Positions 1 to 11,810 of a stretch of 64,000 nucleotides of DNA are shown in pieces. The notes below the pieces were generated by a model that did not search any database, had not been told where the DNA came from, and was given only the letters and a program-made list of their open reading frames with translations. The position numbers were made by a program, and so were the translations under genes. The number at the start of each line of letters is the position of its first letter. Positions within the stretch are counted from its first letter, which is position 1. Source of the stretch: Eonycteris spelaea (taxonomy: Eukaryota > Chordata > Mammalia > Chiroptera > Pteropodidae); the NCBI GenBank assembly GCA_003508835.1, contig PUFA01000003.1, positions 12,997,501 through 13,061,500 on the forward strand, in the 5' to 3' direction.

Positions 1-564
1 AACCTTAAATATAGTGATAACAGGTCTGTGGAATTCACTACTATAGGATATCTTTAAATCAAATAATAATGTTGGACTACAGGGTGGATAATTTAATGAC
101 CAATAACCTTGCTGGTATTTTAGCTGAAGAAGATACACAACATCTTATGGGCTTGATCTGATCAGCCCAAGGGCAAGGAGAATTTAATTTTCCCATGAAC
201 TGGATAAAGTATTCATCAGAATAACTAGAGCTTGCCTTCTCAGATTACTAAGACCTACTTGTGGACTGGATTCCCAGCTCAGGTATTAAATATTACTTTG
301 CAATGGGCACCGTGGGAAAGTGATAGAATGATGTCAGCATAAAAGATAACTTTAATTTATTTTTTCCAGGAGTGGGGGTAAATTGCATTGTACCATTCTA
401 ATACTCTCTTTCAGTTGACAAAATTTACTAAATAACTGCCTTGAAGGTAAGATTTCAGTTAGTGACCTTGGGAAGAAAAAGAATACTAACCAATATGATT
501 TTTTTTGTACACTAAAGAAGTATAAATGTAGAGGCATATGTACACAATAGCTGCTCATTATTTT
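1..564. other. Unique non-coding sequence, nothing recognised
   Basis: AT-rich single-copy-looking DNA. I see no recognisable repeat, splice-site pair or coding frame. The first 340 bases are slightly richer in GC than what follows. Confidence 0.5.
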
Positions 565-1210
565 TCTTATTTAATGTATCATCGTATACTTCCATCTTAG
601 CACATAAAGATTTGCATATTTTAGTCTCAGTATTTCATTGTGTAAATAAATATTCATGTTATGAAAAAAAAACTATACAGGGCTTCTCAAAAGAAATATA
701 GAATATTTCATGTTTTTTTTTCATTGATAACAAACATTGCATATACATCTCTGGACATATGTGCAAGTATGTGAGTAGAATAAAGTTCTTTGAATGGAAT
801 TACTAGATCAACACATATATATACTTTCTATATTGGTAGATACTGCAAAATTGCCAAGCAAATTAGTTACATCAAATTGTATTTCAACCAACAAACATGA
901 GATCATGTTTCTTCATCTCTAGACCAATTTTTTGATATTTGTTACTCTGAGTATTAAGAGCTACAGGTAATTATTTTTCTATTTTGCTGATGTCAATTAG
1001 TGTGAGGCTGAACACCATTCGTATGTTTAAAGCCATTTTTTTCTGTGATCTCACCATTTAAGTCATTACTTTTTTTTTTTTTTTTTTAATTTAGGAAAAG
1101 CCTTTCTCTTTTAGGTTTGTAAGTGTTTTTTAAATATTTGGTACATTAGTCCTTGTTTAGCCTTTCTAGGCATTAATTTTTACCTAAGTATCTCCAAGCT
1201 CTCTTAACAT
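565..1210 (-). mobile_element. L1 (LINE-1) fragment, 3' part of ORF2, decayed
   Basis: Read on the plus strand, landmarks of an inverted old L1 appear in order: a degenerate 'cattgcatatacat' block, 'tggaattactagatca' (the L1 'ggaattgctgggtca' motif), 'aaaattgccaagca', then 'tgatgtcaattagtgtgaggctgaaca'-type sequence that matches the antisense 3' part of ORF2. All frames are full of stops. It contains a 17-base T run near 1071. The family looks like L1MB/L1ME; the exact subfamily is uncertain. Confidence 0.7.
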
Positions 1211-1974
1211 GATTATATCCAATCTATTAAACCAAATCTACTGAGATATTACATGTTAAAAATAAACATGTGGCTGACGTGAGTCCTTTTTTGTTTGTTT
1301 GCCATTTAATAGAGATAAGATGCAAGGGTACCAATGCCAAACATCAGAGATTAGAAGGGTAAAATTAATTTTGATCAGAAAAAGTAAATGATAATTTATG
1401 GATATTTTTATCTATCCACAGATTTATTCAACAAACATTTTCTGAGTAGTGAGTTTCAGTCTTTCACGAGCTCTAGGGATGAGATTATTTTTACTTTAGC
1501 ATAGTTAATCTATTTCTAAGCAGTTTTTAATCACAAAAAATATAACCAAGAAAAGTTGTACATCTTCAAGATTTCTATGTTTAATGAATGTCACCTTCTC
1601 AATGTGTCCATTGGGAATGCATTGAGATGCTAGTAGTAACTCAAAATAACAGTACAGATTTATTTTTCCCTGAGGGAGACACATAAGTGGCAGGCAGCGC
1701 AGGTCTAATACGGTGGATTTCAGTCACGGAGGCACCTTCTATCTTTCTTCTTTCCCATCCTTATGTAAGGCTTCCATTTTCAACTCTCTTTATTGTCATA
1801 AAAATTGCTACTGGATGTCCAGCTATCATATGTGTCCCAGACAGCAAGCAGCAAGCAGGAAGCAGATGTGAGGAAAGTATCACCAGCTTTTAAGGAAGTC
1901 ATTCTCTTTGAAGAGTTTTCTTGAACATCCCATTCAGTGGTTCCCATTTAAACTTACTGCATGTGTTAATAAAT
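1211..1974. other. Unique non-coding sequence between two L1 fragments
   Basis: No recognisable repeat or gene. A 68-codon open frame lies at 1687-1893 but has no homology I recognise and no coding character. Confidence 0.45.
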
Positions 1975-2082
1975 TTAATTGTGGTGATCATTTCGACAGT
2001 GTATACTTATATCAAATGATCCCGTTGTACACCTTAAATATGTCCAATTTGTCAATTATACTCAATAAACCTAGAAAAAAAT
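1975..2082 (+). mobile_element. L1 3' end fragment
   Basis: This matches the conserved 3' terminus of mammalian L1MA/L1MB-type elements: 'ttgtggtgatcatttc', 'atatcaaatgatc', 'ttgtacaccttaaatat', 'gtcaattatactcaataaa', ending in a short A run. Only about 105 bp remain. It is opposite in orientation to the L1 fragment upstream, so the two are separate insertions. Confidence 0.85.
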
Positions 2083-2687
2083 GAATCTCACTGACCTCTT
2101 TCTTAGGAAATTTAAGAAAATGGGTTGTCAATGCGGATGTCATTGTTTTTACTGTTTTTGCTTTTTCTTTGCCTGAGCATATTCATAGTAAAGAAGAAGA
2201 AGAGAATGAAAATTAAGTAGCAAACTGTGCCCTACTATAGGTTGCTTAAATCTTTAAGAAGCAATCTTCCAATTTCCTTCTTCTTTAAAACTCAAGCAAC
2301 GATGAAGAAGTATACTCTGCCCCTAAGTTTGATGCCTATACAAAGACTCACTACCTGACATTCAGGACAGAAGAACCTCAGCTTGAAGCTGGGGCCTTGA
2401 AAAATACCATGTTCCTTACTGTTTTCATATCTCATCCCTTACCTCTCTTTATCTTCTTTTCTATTCTTCACAGGAAATAAGATACTGAGTTCAAGCTATT
2501 GTTCTTCTTTTTCTGATAACCACAAAGGTTTAGATCCTTATTAATTTAAGAATTTTTCTGCCTCCCCATCTTTAGGCTTAAATTGTATCCTTCCTAGTTA
2601 CTAAAGCCAGATCAATCTTTTGAATCATCATTTTAAATTCTATTTTTTAAATTCTATTATTTTAAATTCTATTAAAAATAAACAAAC
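2083..2687. other. Unique non-coding sequence with a short AT tandem repeat
   Basis: No gene or known repeat. At 2631-2673 there are three imperfect copies of 'ttttaaattctat'. Confidence 0.45.
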
Positions 2688-3112
2688 CATAAGCCTTAGT
2701 CTGGCTTTTAAAACTATCTACAATCTAGTCCATCTGGTCTTGCCAATATGATCTTTTAAAAGTGCCTAGTTCATCCTCACTCTCTCTCTCTCCTCATGCA
2801 GTTCTCTTCCCTGTCCTTGCCAAATCTTCCAGAAGCTAGTTCAAGTTCCCTTTGATGCACAAAGAAAGAATGGTGTCAGGGAGCCTCCTCCAACCCCCAT
2901 GGCATCTTTCTCACAGTAAAAGTGACTTCTTCTGTCCCCAGACACTTGTCTGCAGCACACATTGACATATTTTGGTTTCTAGCCATCTTTTTCATGCTTG
3001 CATTCATTGTTTGCATTGTTTAGATCTTACGCAATATTTAGGCCCCTTTTCTAAAGCCCTAGTCAGCTTTTGAACACATAGTAGGCTCTCAAACATATTT
3101 GGTGGTTGAAAC
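2688..3112 (+). mobile_element. L2 LINE 3' fragment
   Basis: The order of landmarks fits L2: 'ctacaatctagtccatctgg' (ORF end), a pyrimidine-rich middle, then 'cacatagtaggctctcaaa' with 'tatttggtggttgaa', which is the L2 3' terminus (cacatagtaggcgctcaataaatatttgttgaa in consensus). Heavily diverged, as expected for this inactive family. Confidence 0.75.
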
Positions 3113-4390
3113 TAATTTTTTTCCTCTTCTTATATTTTTCTTTTGTGATTGAAAGTTTTCCTTCTCATTATACTTGCCTCTCAATTTCTAACCAAAATTG
3201 TATCTGGGCCCAAACTCCCAATCTGATGTTCCAGAGAGCCAGAATGCATCTCCCACAGAGGTCAAGGCAATCCACAATTGGCTGACTATTAGCACAAGGC
3301 CTAGGATGGAACTGAATTATTAGCTCCTTTTTAGCTGGATGATTTCCACTGGGTTTTATTTTCTGTTTGCTTGTTAATAGAAATGCCCATAGGCAGTGGC
3401 TCCAGATCAAAAGTATGGGCCTAATAGAATCGAAAAGTTCATGTTTAATTTGAAAATCAGACTCCCTTTAGATTCCCAGCATTGCCAAAATTCATCTGAA
3501 AAGCAGAAAATGTCATTTTCCTTCCACCTTCAAAAGCAGCTGAACAAAATTTAAATACATCTGGTTATAACAAACAAGCTAGAAAGTGCACCACAATTGG
3601 GACAAGCTTGCGCCCAGATCCAATTTTTATGACTGAGTTAGAAAGCCCTTGAAAAATGGGGCTCGTGGTGCAATCCCTGCTGGGGCTTTAACTGGAGCCT
3701 CTTTGGCAAGAAAAACTGAAGTAATAAGTATGAGTGACATTTTCCCAAAGCAGGTTAAATACCCCAATAGAAACCTAGAAGAAATATATTAAAGGTTCTC
3801 TCAGCAGCTTGACTCAATTTGACACCTCTTCTTTGCATGTGAATTCCCTGCATGACAAATCACATGATACAATTTGCTGGCTGAATTAGATGATTTTATG
3901 AGTGTTAATGCCACAGCTTTTATAGCTAAATCAATGTGACAATAATAATAGTAGCATTTTGTTTATTTTCTTGTGTGTTTAAAATTTCCCCTCTAAAACG
4001 TACACTGAGAAAATTTGAAGGAAATTTCCTCATTGGCCATTCTCATCCTTATGACTACAACTTGTTAATAGCTAATGAGACAAAGACTACCTCTGCCATG
4101 TTTTGGGTGCACACTTGAGCAAAGCTCATGTCCACTTTGAGGCAGATTGCTGTCCCTGGGGCAATGAGATGGATTGAGTTGACCTTTTTGACTTTTCAGA
4201 GAATTCACCATTGCTTCTTCCTTACTTCAGAGTATACCAGACAGGTTGACAGGCTAAGCAAAACTTTTCACAGAAAGAATATTCACTAATTTGGTCACAA
4301 ATAGTTCCTATCATATTCATATTGGTCTGGAAAACATTAAAGGTAAGGCTATGAACTTGAATCCCTATCTAATCAAAATGGAGGTTTGGT
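3113..4390. promoter_or_regulatory. Repeat-free block, candidate conserved non-coding element (core 3430-4330)
   Basis: About 1.2 kb without microsatellites or recognisable repeats. It has more mixed base composition than its surroundings and several motifs typical of vertebrate enhancers: TAAT cores, 'gcagctga' E-box-like sites, 'tgacaaatca'. There is no long open frame. The call rests on composition and lack of repeats only; cross-species alignment would decide. Confidence 0.35.
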
Positions 4391-4535
4391 ATAACACAAT
4401 GATTAAGGGATAAATTTGGGAGTCACTTGGTGGTAAACGCTAAGCTCTACTATTCACTAGTTATATGACCTTGGGCAAATTATTTAAACTCTTTGTGTCA
4501 TAGTCTTCCAAGTATAAAATGGACTTAGAACAAAG
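4391..4535 (+). mobile_element. MIR SINE
   Basis: Good match to MIR, including its core: 'actattcactagttatatga', 'ccttgggcaaattattt', 'aactctttgtgtcatagt', 'aagtataaaatgga'. These follow the consensus order (tgtgtgaccttgggcaagttacttaacctctctg). Near full length at the 5' side, plus strand. Confidence 0.9.
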
Positions 4536-4659
4536 ACTGGATCATGTCCTTTTATTTCTCCATTCCCCAATAAAAACTTTCTACTGCAGATCAATGAAGT
4601 CTACTCTCAGATCTCCCAAGAATCCACATTTGGAATATACTTATTTTGGAGTATAAGCC

Positions 4660-4900
4660 ACTATTTATGCCGCTTCCCTTGTCAGGAATGCCTTGCTCTT
4701 GCCTCTCTCCTCTCTTAATTATAAATGGTTTTGTTTTAGGATCAGCCCATCAACTGACTTTTTCTCTGGCACTTTCTACTACAACTTGACCCTTCTGTTT
4801 TGAATGTCTCATCACTTCTTATCTCTTTACCCTTTAGCTGTCTATCATATATTATGTTCATGTAATGCCATAAATATTTATCCTTAGATTTGTGTGTGTG
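4660..4900 (+). mobile_element. Probable L2 fragment
   Basis: 'gtcaggaatgccttgctctt' followed by a CT-rich stretch and 'catcacttcttatctcttta' resembles the L2 3' region (ggaatgctcttccc ... cttatc). Diverged. It ends near a short GT repeat (4891-4903). Confidence 0.45.
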
Positions 4901-4903
4901 TGT

Positions 4904-7074
4904 GGTAAATATTTATCATTAGAGCAAAGTATTTCAAGTTTTACTATATTCTATACCTTCTTTAGTACTTAGAAATATTAGTCTGTGTTTTAATCAAACT
5001 TTGTGAGAGTTTTTCCATGGTCATTGAGACACATTCAGGATGTAGTACTGTTGCCTGCAACCATAAAGGTACTATTTGGCAAAAACATTGGAAGCTTTAT
5101 CTTTATATAATAATGAATATTAGAAATGGTGTGAGGGCAAGCATCTTAGGGATTACTTATTCAAAATTTGTTCTTTCTCATAGAGAGAGCCAGGGTATGT
5201 ACAGAGTGCTGTTCTACAGCGGTCTCTTCAGTACTTGGGCTTTTCTATTCTTCCCAACAATGTGACACTCACAATTGGTAGAATGGCTCCCTTATCTTCA
5301 TTTCAATGACTAGCTGGAGGCTGTTGACCTGAATGAGTCTTGTCAGTCCATGTATAAAAAACAATCCATATTTCAGTTCTTCACTTTGTATTGGATGGAA
5401 TTCCCTTGCACTGATCCATTGCCTCCTTGACATACCATACTTGGAAGCTTTGCCCTAATGTGTTTTCTTTGACTAGATACTTTTTAGTTCTATACTTATT
5501 TGTCCCACTTGATCGACATTCACTGACTTCTTACTTAGGATGATATTTTTGTCCCTGATAATTTCTGTTTTCCTGAAATTCTTTCACCCCTTTAACTCAA
5601 TTCCCTTTGTTGTATGGCTACCTCCCCACATGGCTAAGAGCTCTGTCCCTGTCCTATAGCTTAACATATTCAGCACAGTTCTATGAATATCTTCAATACT
5701 CATTATATCCTTAGTAAGAAAATAAATGTAGCAAATTATCAGTTGCTGGACATTCTATTAACAGAAACTGTTTATTAAATGGCACTTTGCACTCCATCAG
5801 TAAATAATATATAAAGTTCTTGGTGATATTTTATCATTGAAATAGCAACATATGCATCTGGAATCTATAAAGAGAAGCAATTTTTCAGAATAATTTTAAT
5901 TATAGTTGCTGTATACTAATTTCAATGAATTACTATTCCATGTATGTATTGTATGCACAAATACCTTAATCTGAACATTTTAAAAACAAAATCCTATATG
6001 AACAATCTATTCAGAGCTATGTGGTATACATTGTAGCTATATATTTAATGTTTTGAGTCTCAAAAGTCTTTACATTGCATTAAAATACACATTGATAAAG
6101 TAAGTTAGTATAGATTATGATGAGGAAAAGTTTAAATCATGAAAGTGATTGAAATTCTAAAAGATGCCAAATTTTACACAACATTTTTCTTTATCATAAA
6201 CCTATATTAACATGTCATTAATGTTTCTACATAGTGTCCAACTCAGGAAAAAAAAAATCTTCAACAAGGAAATATTAGCACAGATTACTGAATACTATGA
6301 TGCACATAGCTTATTAGTGGCTTTATTAGTCTATTTAGGCCAACTTTGAATAATATTTCCTCTTTAACTTTCAGTGTCCTGTCTTCATTCCTCACATTCC
6401 CTATTCATTTCTGGTTCCTCCTCTTCTTTCTTTCCATTTTTTAAAATATATATTTTTACTTAAATAGAGAGAAAATACTAAAGAGAATAAAATATAAATG
6501 ATGAGGAGATGTGCCCATAGCACTTATATATATAAAGATAAGAGCTTTGGAGTCCAACATAACAGTTGTTTCTGATGAAAACAAAAAGGTGCAAACAACT
6601 ATAAGAACACTTGAGTAAACAAACAAAGTGACAAGGAAACAAATAAAATTGAGTTAAACAGTATGACTTTTGGAATAATAGTAAGAAGAAAATGTTATTC
6701 CTGACTACAGAAAGAGTTTATTCTTTTTTGAGAACTTAACATAGGAGAAGCAAGGGGAAGAATGTCTGCATGTATTCAAATCAAGAAAACAAAGGGAGGT
6801 AAGATTTTGTAGTAAAGTTCTCTATTTAAAAATTCATTGGCAGTGAGTCATCCCGCACAATCACAATGAGCCTTTGTACTTTGTGTACAAAGATCTCACA
6901 GGCAAAGCGCTACAAAGAACATCTATTTTCATTTCAGTATGGTATGGACGACAACTAAATCAGAAAGAGGGAAACAGAATAGAGATAGGTTTTGAATACT
7001 TCATTATTGTCTTCTCCGTAATTTGTTTAACATTAAAAAGACAAAGTGTATTTTACACTCTATTAAATGCACAG
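4904..7074. other. Unique, AT-rich non-coding sequence
   Basis: About 2.2 kb with no gene. Positions 5310-5710 faintly resemble a decayed L2 ('ctctgtccctgtcctatagc' then 'cagcacagttctatgaata'), but the match is too weak to call. The rest looks like plain AT-rich spacer. Confidence 0.45.
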
Positions 7075-7303
7075 ATTTTAAGGATACAGCGCAATGAGTT
7101 TTAGAAAATGATCACATTCATGTAATCCTGACCCCTATTAAGATAGAGAACATTTTTTTTCACCCCAGAAAGTTCTCTCAACTTGAAAAGTCAATCTACA
7201 ACTCACTTCCCAGGAGGTAACAACTGCTCACATTCTTCTTTTTATAAATTAGTCTTCTCTACAATTTAATTAAATCATATATTATGTACATTCATGTTGC
7301 TGG
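7075..7303 (-). mobile_element. L1 3' UTR/ORF2 end, first half of an interrupted element
   Basis: Antisense 3' end of an old L1: 'gcaatgagttttagaaaatg' (consensus gtgagttttgacaaatg), 'aagatagagaaca', 'caccccagaaagttc', 'aaatcatatattatgta'. It breaks off at about 7303 and resumes at about 7830 with 'cataataacttgaggttcat', so a later insertion split it. Confidence 0.8.
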
Positions 7304-7329
7304 CTATTTTATCAAAATATTTTATAATA

Positions 7330-7830
7330 ATCTTTTTAGAACAGTATTAGATTTAAAGGAAAATTGTTAAGCTAATACATAGAATTTCCATATACTCCAT
7401 ACCCAATTAAAGAACCAAAATTAATACATTATTATGTAAAGTACTCTCCATTCAAATATCCTTAGTTTTTATCTAAAGTCTTTTTACTGTTTTAGGATCC
7501 CATTAAATTTGCCATCATGTTTTCTTAGTCTTCTTGGTTATGAGAGTTTCTCAAACTTTCTTTTCAATGACCTTGAAATTTTTAAAGATTAGTGGTAAGA
7601 TATTTTGTAGAATATTCCTCAATTGTAATTTGTCTGATGTTTTTCTCATGATTAGACTAGAATTATAAGTTTAGCAATGAAGATCACAGAGGTAAGTGCC
7701 ATTTTGTTATATCATCAATGGTATGAACTATCAAATAGACTAACATTGTTGATGTTGAACTTTGACCAACTGCCACACATGATGTTTGTTAGGTTTCTCC
7801 ATTGTAAAGCTACCCTTTCCTCTCCTTCAT
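7330..7830 (+). mobile_element. Ancient L1M-type fragment nested in an older L1
   Basis: The sequence carries 'gttatgagagtttctcaaac', 'aatgaccttgaaatttttaa', 'ttttgtagaatattcctcaa', 'tttgtctgatgtttttctca' and 'ggtttctccattgtaaagc', a block common in eutherian genomes that I associate with old L1M elements. The same block recurs at 34340-35190 in the same orientation. It lies within the minus-strand L1 at 7075-10425. The reported strand is the direction in which I recognised it and may be antisense to the L1. Confidence 0.6.
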
Positions 7831-8148
7831 CATAATAACTTGAGGTTCATTCATTTTGTTGCACATACCAGTAGTTTGTTCCTTTGTATTTCACAGTAGT
7901 ATTCCATTACATGATTATACTGTAACTTATTTAGCTATTCTGTGGTCAATGAAAATTTATGTTTTTCTAATTTGGAGCTGTTATGAACAATGCTCCTATT
8001 CCTGTACACATTTTTTTATGTACATATATTTTTGTCTTGGGTTTTTGTCTTTCACTATAAATGAAATGATTGGATAGGTTTACTATATATCAAACTTCAT
8101 GAGAAAATGTCTGACCAATTCACAAAATTGTTATATGATTTTACAGTC

Positions 8149-8180
8149 CCATCAACCATATGTCCCATCAACCATATGGG
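8149..8180. repeat. 16-bp tandem duplication inside L1
   Basis: Two adjacent copies of 'tcccatcaaccatatg' within the antisense L1 ORF2 relic. Probably replication slippage after insertion. Confidence 0.7.
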
Positions 8181-9704
8181 AAAATTGATTTTCACTTTTA
8201 CTACCTTTTAGTACTGTGAGTCATTTTAAATTTAGTCATTCTAGTGGGTTTATAGTGATCTCTAATTCTAGTTTAATTTTTATTTCCTTGATAACTAATA
8301 TAATTGAGAATCTTTTCATGATTTTATTTGCCACTTACATTTCTTCCACTTTAACTGTTCAGTTACCATGGCACTAATTTCTTTCCTTTTCACTGGATTT
8401 CATTGACATTTTGTCAAAAGTCAATTAGCTGTCTAAGAGTAGAACAGTTTTTGCAGTTTTTTTTTTAATTCCATTTAAGTATCAAGCCAATACCACACTG
8501 TTCTGATTATTGTTGCCTTCCATAAGACTGTAAATCAGGTAATGTAAATTCTTCATATTTGCTGTTTTTTAAAAGACTATTTTCACTTTATCTCTTTTTT
8601 TCACATTTCTATATATATTTTTAGGATATATTTGTTCATTTGTACAAAAACAGTGCTTGGACTTTGGATTTTGTTGAATCTATGGATAAATTTAGTAAGA
8701 ATTAATATTATAAAAATATCGAATCTCTAGACCAATAATAGGATACAAATCACCATTTTTTAGGTATTATTTACTTTCTTAGAGCAATAATTTGTTGTTT
8801 TTATTACATAGGCTTACACATAGTTTGTTTAAATAAGTTTTTTATTTATGTAAATTAAAAATGTTTTCTGAAAGATTTTGTGTAAAATTTATATTATTTC
8901 CTCATTAGATGTGTGTTATATTTCAACAGGTAAGCTATCAAGTACCTAGATTTTCTTTATAAAATATTTTTTTAATAATGAATTCATTTCTTTAATATGT
9001 AAAAGTCTATTTACATATTCTATTTCTCCTTGAGTCTGTTTGGTAATTTGTTTCTCTCAAAAAAATTAATCTATTTTTTTAAGTGGCAGAAATTATTGGC
9101 ATAAAATTAACTATAAATTTTCTTACTATGCTTTTAATATCTTTAGCATCTAGTGACAAATATGGGCTCTTTCATTCCTAAATATTGCTCAGTGTTTTCT
9201 AACCAATTTCAATAGTCAGTATAATTTCATTCTTTCCTCTATTGTGTATTGTTTGTTTGTTTTCTATGTCATTGATTTCTGCTTTCTTCTAGTTAGTTAT
9301 TATCCTCTACTTACTGTGGATTTAACTTTTTTTCAGCTTTTTAAAGTAAAAGATTACATCATTGATTTTAATCCTTCATTATTTTCAAATGTAAACATTT
9401 AAAGATATAAATATTACTTTAAACACTTTTAACTGCATCACACTAACTCTGGTATTTTGTTTATACTCATTTTGTCATTATTTTAAAATATTTTCTAATG
9501 TTTTATGTGTTTCTTCTTTGACTTAAACTTCAAAAAAACTCAAAAAGTAGGATTTTCTAAATATTTACAAATGTAAATTATATAATAATTACATCTTGAT
9601 GTAATTATGTTTTGGTCAGAACACAATTTGTATTAGTTTTTTATAGTCTTTTGACTGAAATTATACTCTCTTGCAATACTGCACACATACTTTACAACTC
9701 TGTC

Positions 9705-9860
9705 TTTTGCTTTTCTTTCCTACTTTCCTTTTTTCTTTTTTTATTTTTCTCTTTCTCTCTCCCCCCACCCTCTTTCTCTCCTTCCCTCCCTTCCTCTCTC
9801 CCCCACTCCCTCCTTCCCTCTCTCTCCCTCCCTTCCTTCTTTCCTCTCTTTTTTTTTGCT
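9705..9860. repeat. CT-rich microsatellite within L1
   Basis: Almost pure pyrimidine on the plus strand: (TTTC)n, (CTCTCC)n and (CCTT)n runs. It produces two overlapping low-complexity frames rich in Phe, Leu, Ser and Pro that are not genes. Confidence 0.9.
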
Positions 9861-10425
9861 GTAATTCTTATAAATGTTCCTTTGGATAAGAATTATTCAA
9901 GTCATCTATATTCTTACTGATTTTGTCTATTTTTCTACAGATTACCAAGAGACGAATGTTAACATCTCCACATAAAATTAGCCATTTTCATATTTTTCCT
10001 TTCAGTTTTTTTATTCAATTTGAAATTCTGTTATTAAATATATAGACATTTAGGATTGTTATGGTATTCTGATTAATTGATGTTTTTATGATTACACATC
10101 TTTCTTACTGGTCATTTTATATCTTAAAGGTAACTTAATCATTTATTAATGAAGCTATTTTCGCTTTCTTCTGATTATGTTATTCGTAGTATATCTTACT
10201 CCCTACTTTTACTTTCAAGCTGTTTTCAAATTAAAAATATATCTTCTGAAAACATACATTTCAGACGTTTTTATTCAACCTTAAAATCTATTCTTTCATT
10301 TTGCTTTTTCATCTAATTGTTTTTAATGTAATTATTAATATGACTGTTTTTGACATCTCGCTACTGGTTTCTATTTATTCCATCACGACTGTGATTTTAG
10401 TTAATTTTATGCATCATAAAAAATT

Positions 10426-10700
10426 TTAAGTACCAAAGAAAATCCTATAACTTGGTTGTTTTACATAATCAAAAACTCTCTTTCAAAAAACACCTTTAAT
10501 TTTACAAAAGAATAAAATGAGAAAACCATTTTAATAGCTTACTAATGATGTCTCACAGTTATTTTGCCTGTCTCTTAACTTTATTCTAACTAGTTGTTAA
10601 TCAAGTATACTCAAAGTCCCACAGACTTTGCTCCACAGACTTGTCACATCACACTACCCTTCCTTCTGTCCCTGATTTCAGTTTATTTAAGAATATAATA
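10426..10700. other. Unique non-coding sequence
   Basis: No gene or confident repeat. AT-rich. Confidence 0.45.
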
Positions 10701-10704
10701 AGCA

Positions 10705-10775
10705 CATAGAATTTTTGTTTGTCAATTATGCCTCTATAAAGCTGGAAAAAAGATTTAAAAAATAATAATACAGAA
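10705..10775 (+). mobile_element. Short L1 3' terminus
   Basis: 'tttgtcaattatgcctctataaagctggaaaaa' type end (consensus gtcaattatacctcaataaagctggaaaaa), followed by an A-rich tail with AAT repeats. About 70 bp remain. Confidence 0.75.
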
Positions 10776-11345
10776 AATATAAATAGTTTTCAAAGGGAAA
10801 AAAGATTTTTTTCTATGATTCTTCAAACTGTGTGGCAGTCAGTCATTCCACTGATATTCTCTCCCACAAAGGGGTAACTCATTCTGGGTATTTCTATTCT
10901 AAAGATAATTTGAAATATTGAATTGATATCCACACAAAAACATTTAGATAATTTAATTAATGCCAATTTTTCCTGAAATCAATTATTATAAAATATTAAG
11001 AAATTAAGATTTCCTTACGAATCAGAAGGAGCTAAAATTTAAAAGGTTTTAACACTTTTTTTTCTAGTGAGATCTGACAGATTCTTCTTTTGTTTAAAGT
11101 TTAAAGTATAGATACTTTTTTTTGCTGTCCTACAAAATGACATTCATACTTTTTGTCACTGTACACCTAGTAAATATAATATTTACATAAACCAGAATTT
11201 TGTAATTCTGTTTTTATGACAATTAGTGGGCTTATTTGCAAATCAATACAGAAGATGGGGATATCAAACTCCATGTGTCTCAAGTAATCCAGCCAGTAAG
11301 TCAAACTTTTATAAAATCTGAATGTTACTGAGGGCCATGTAAACA
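10776..11345. other. Unique non-coding sequence
   Basis: AT-rich, no recognisable feature. Confidence 0.45.
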
Positions 11346-11810
11346 TATCACCATCTCAGAGCATTGTCACATACTATGATTCCTGTATTTTAAGAAGAGT
11401 ATCTTACTTTGAGTCAAGAACTTTTGTATAAGTAGTTTATTTAGGAGATAATCAGGGACCGTTAGGAAGAGTATAAGGGACAGCCTCGGTGTGAGCCTTT
11501 GAGATGACCCCTGTGCATCACAGGGGCTGGGACCTCTGTAAAACTTATAGAATGTCACTCAAACTTTCCCTACCTGAAGGGTGAGTGGTGGGAGCTTTTA
11601 TACATTCACTGATTGAAGGCTACCCTGGGAGAAATGTCCTTGCATGTCCAGGCTACCCTAGTGCACAGAATGGGTGGACTCCCACATCCTAGGTCAAACC
11701 TTGAGATAGAGAGGTCACTTGGGTCTAAACATTTGCAGTAGGAGTTAAATTCAAGCTGGCAGAGCTCCAACTGAAATCAGAGGTGCACTAGCGTATCTAA
11801 TTCTAGGTAA
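11346..11810 (-). mobile_element. LTR-like element, minus strand (solo LTR candidate)
   Basis: On the minus strand this block has a TATA box, TATAAAA (plus-strand complement at 11596-11602), and about 155 bp downstream an AATAAA polyadenylation signal (complement at 11436-11441) followed by 'ctacttatacaaaagttc'. TATA, R-sized gap and poly(A) signal in that order is the layout of a retroviral LTR. GC is higher than the flanks. I did not identify the family or find internal viral genes or a partner LTR. Confidence 0.5.

Larger units (their letters stand above)
7831..10425 (-). mobile_element. Long L1 remnant: ORF2 from 3' end back to endonuclease region, pseudogenised
   Basis: Antisense ORF2 landmarks run in order: 'tgttgcacataccagtagtt', 'attctagtgggtttatagtg', 'aagccaataccacactgttc' (8490s), 'ttgttgaatctatggataaa' (8670s), then a jump past most of the reverse-transcriptase core to 'gagtctgtttggtaattt' (9030s), 'cattgatttctgctttctt' (9270s), the endonuclease-linker region, 'catctatattcttactgatt' (9905s), 'acatttaggattgttatggt' (10045s) and 'taatgtaattattaatatg' (10325s). 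The enzyme's domains are all broken by stops and by an internal deletion of more than 1 kb. The element is inactive. A pyrimidine microsatellite interrupts it at 9705-9860. Confidence 0.85.

Noticed and set aside
5310..5710. Possible L2 fragment
   Set aside because: Only two short matches in AT/CT-rich sequence; below what I would call.
9612..9920. 102- and 72-codon frames rich in Phe, Leu, Ser, Pro
   Set aside because: Produced by a CT-rich microsatellite inside a dead L1.
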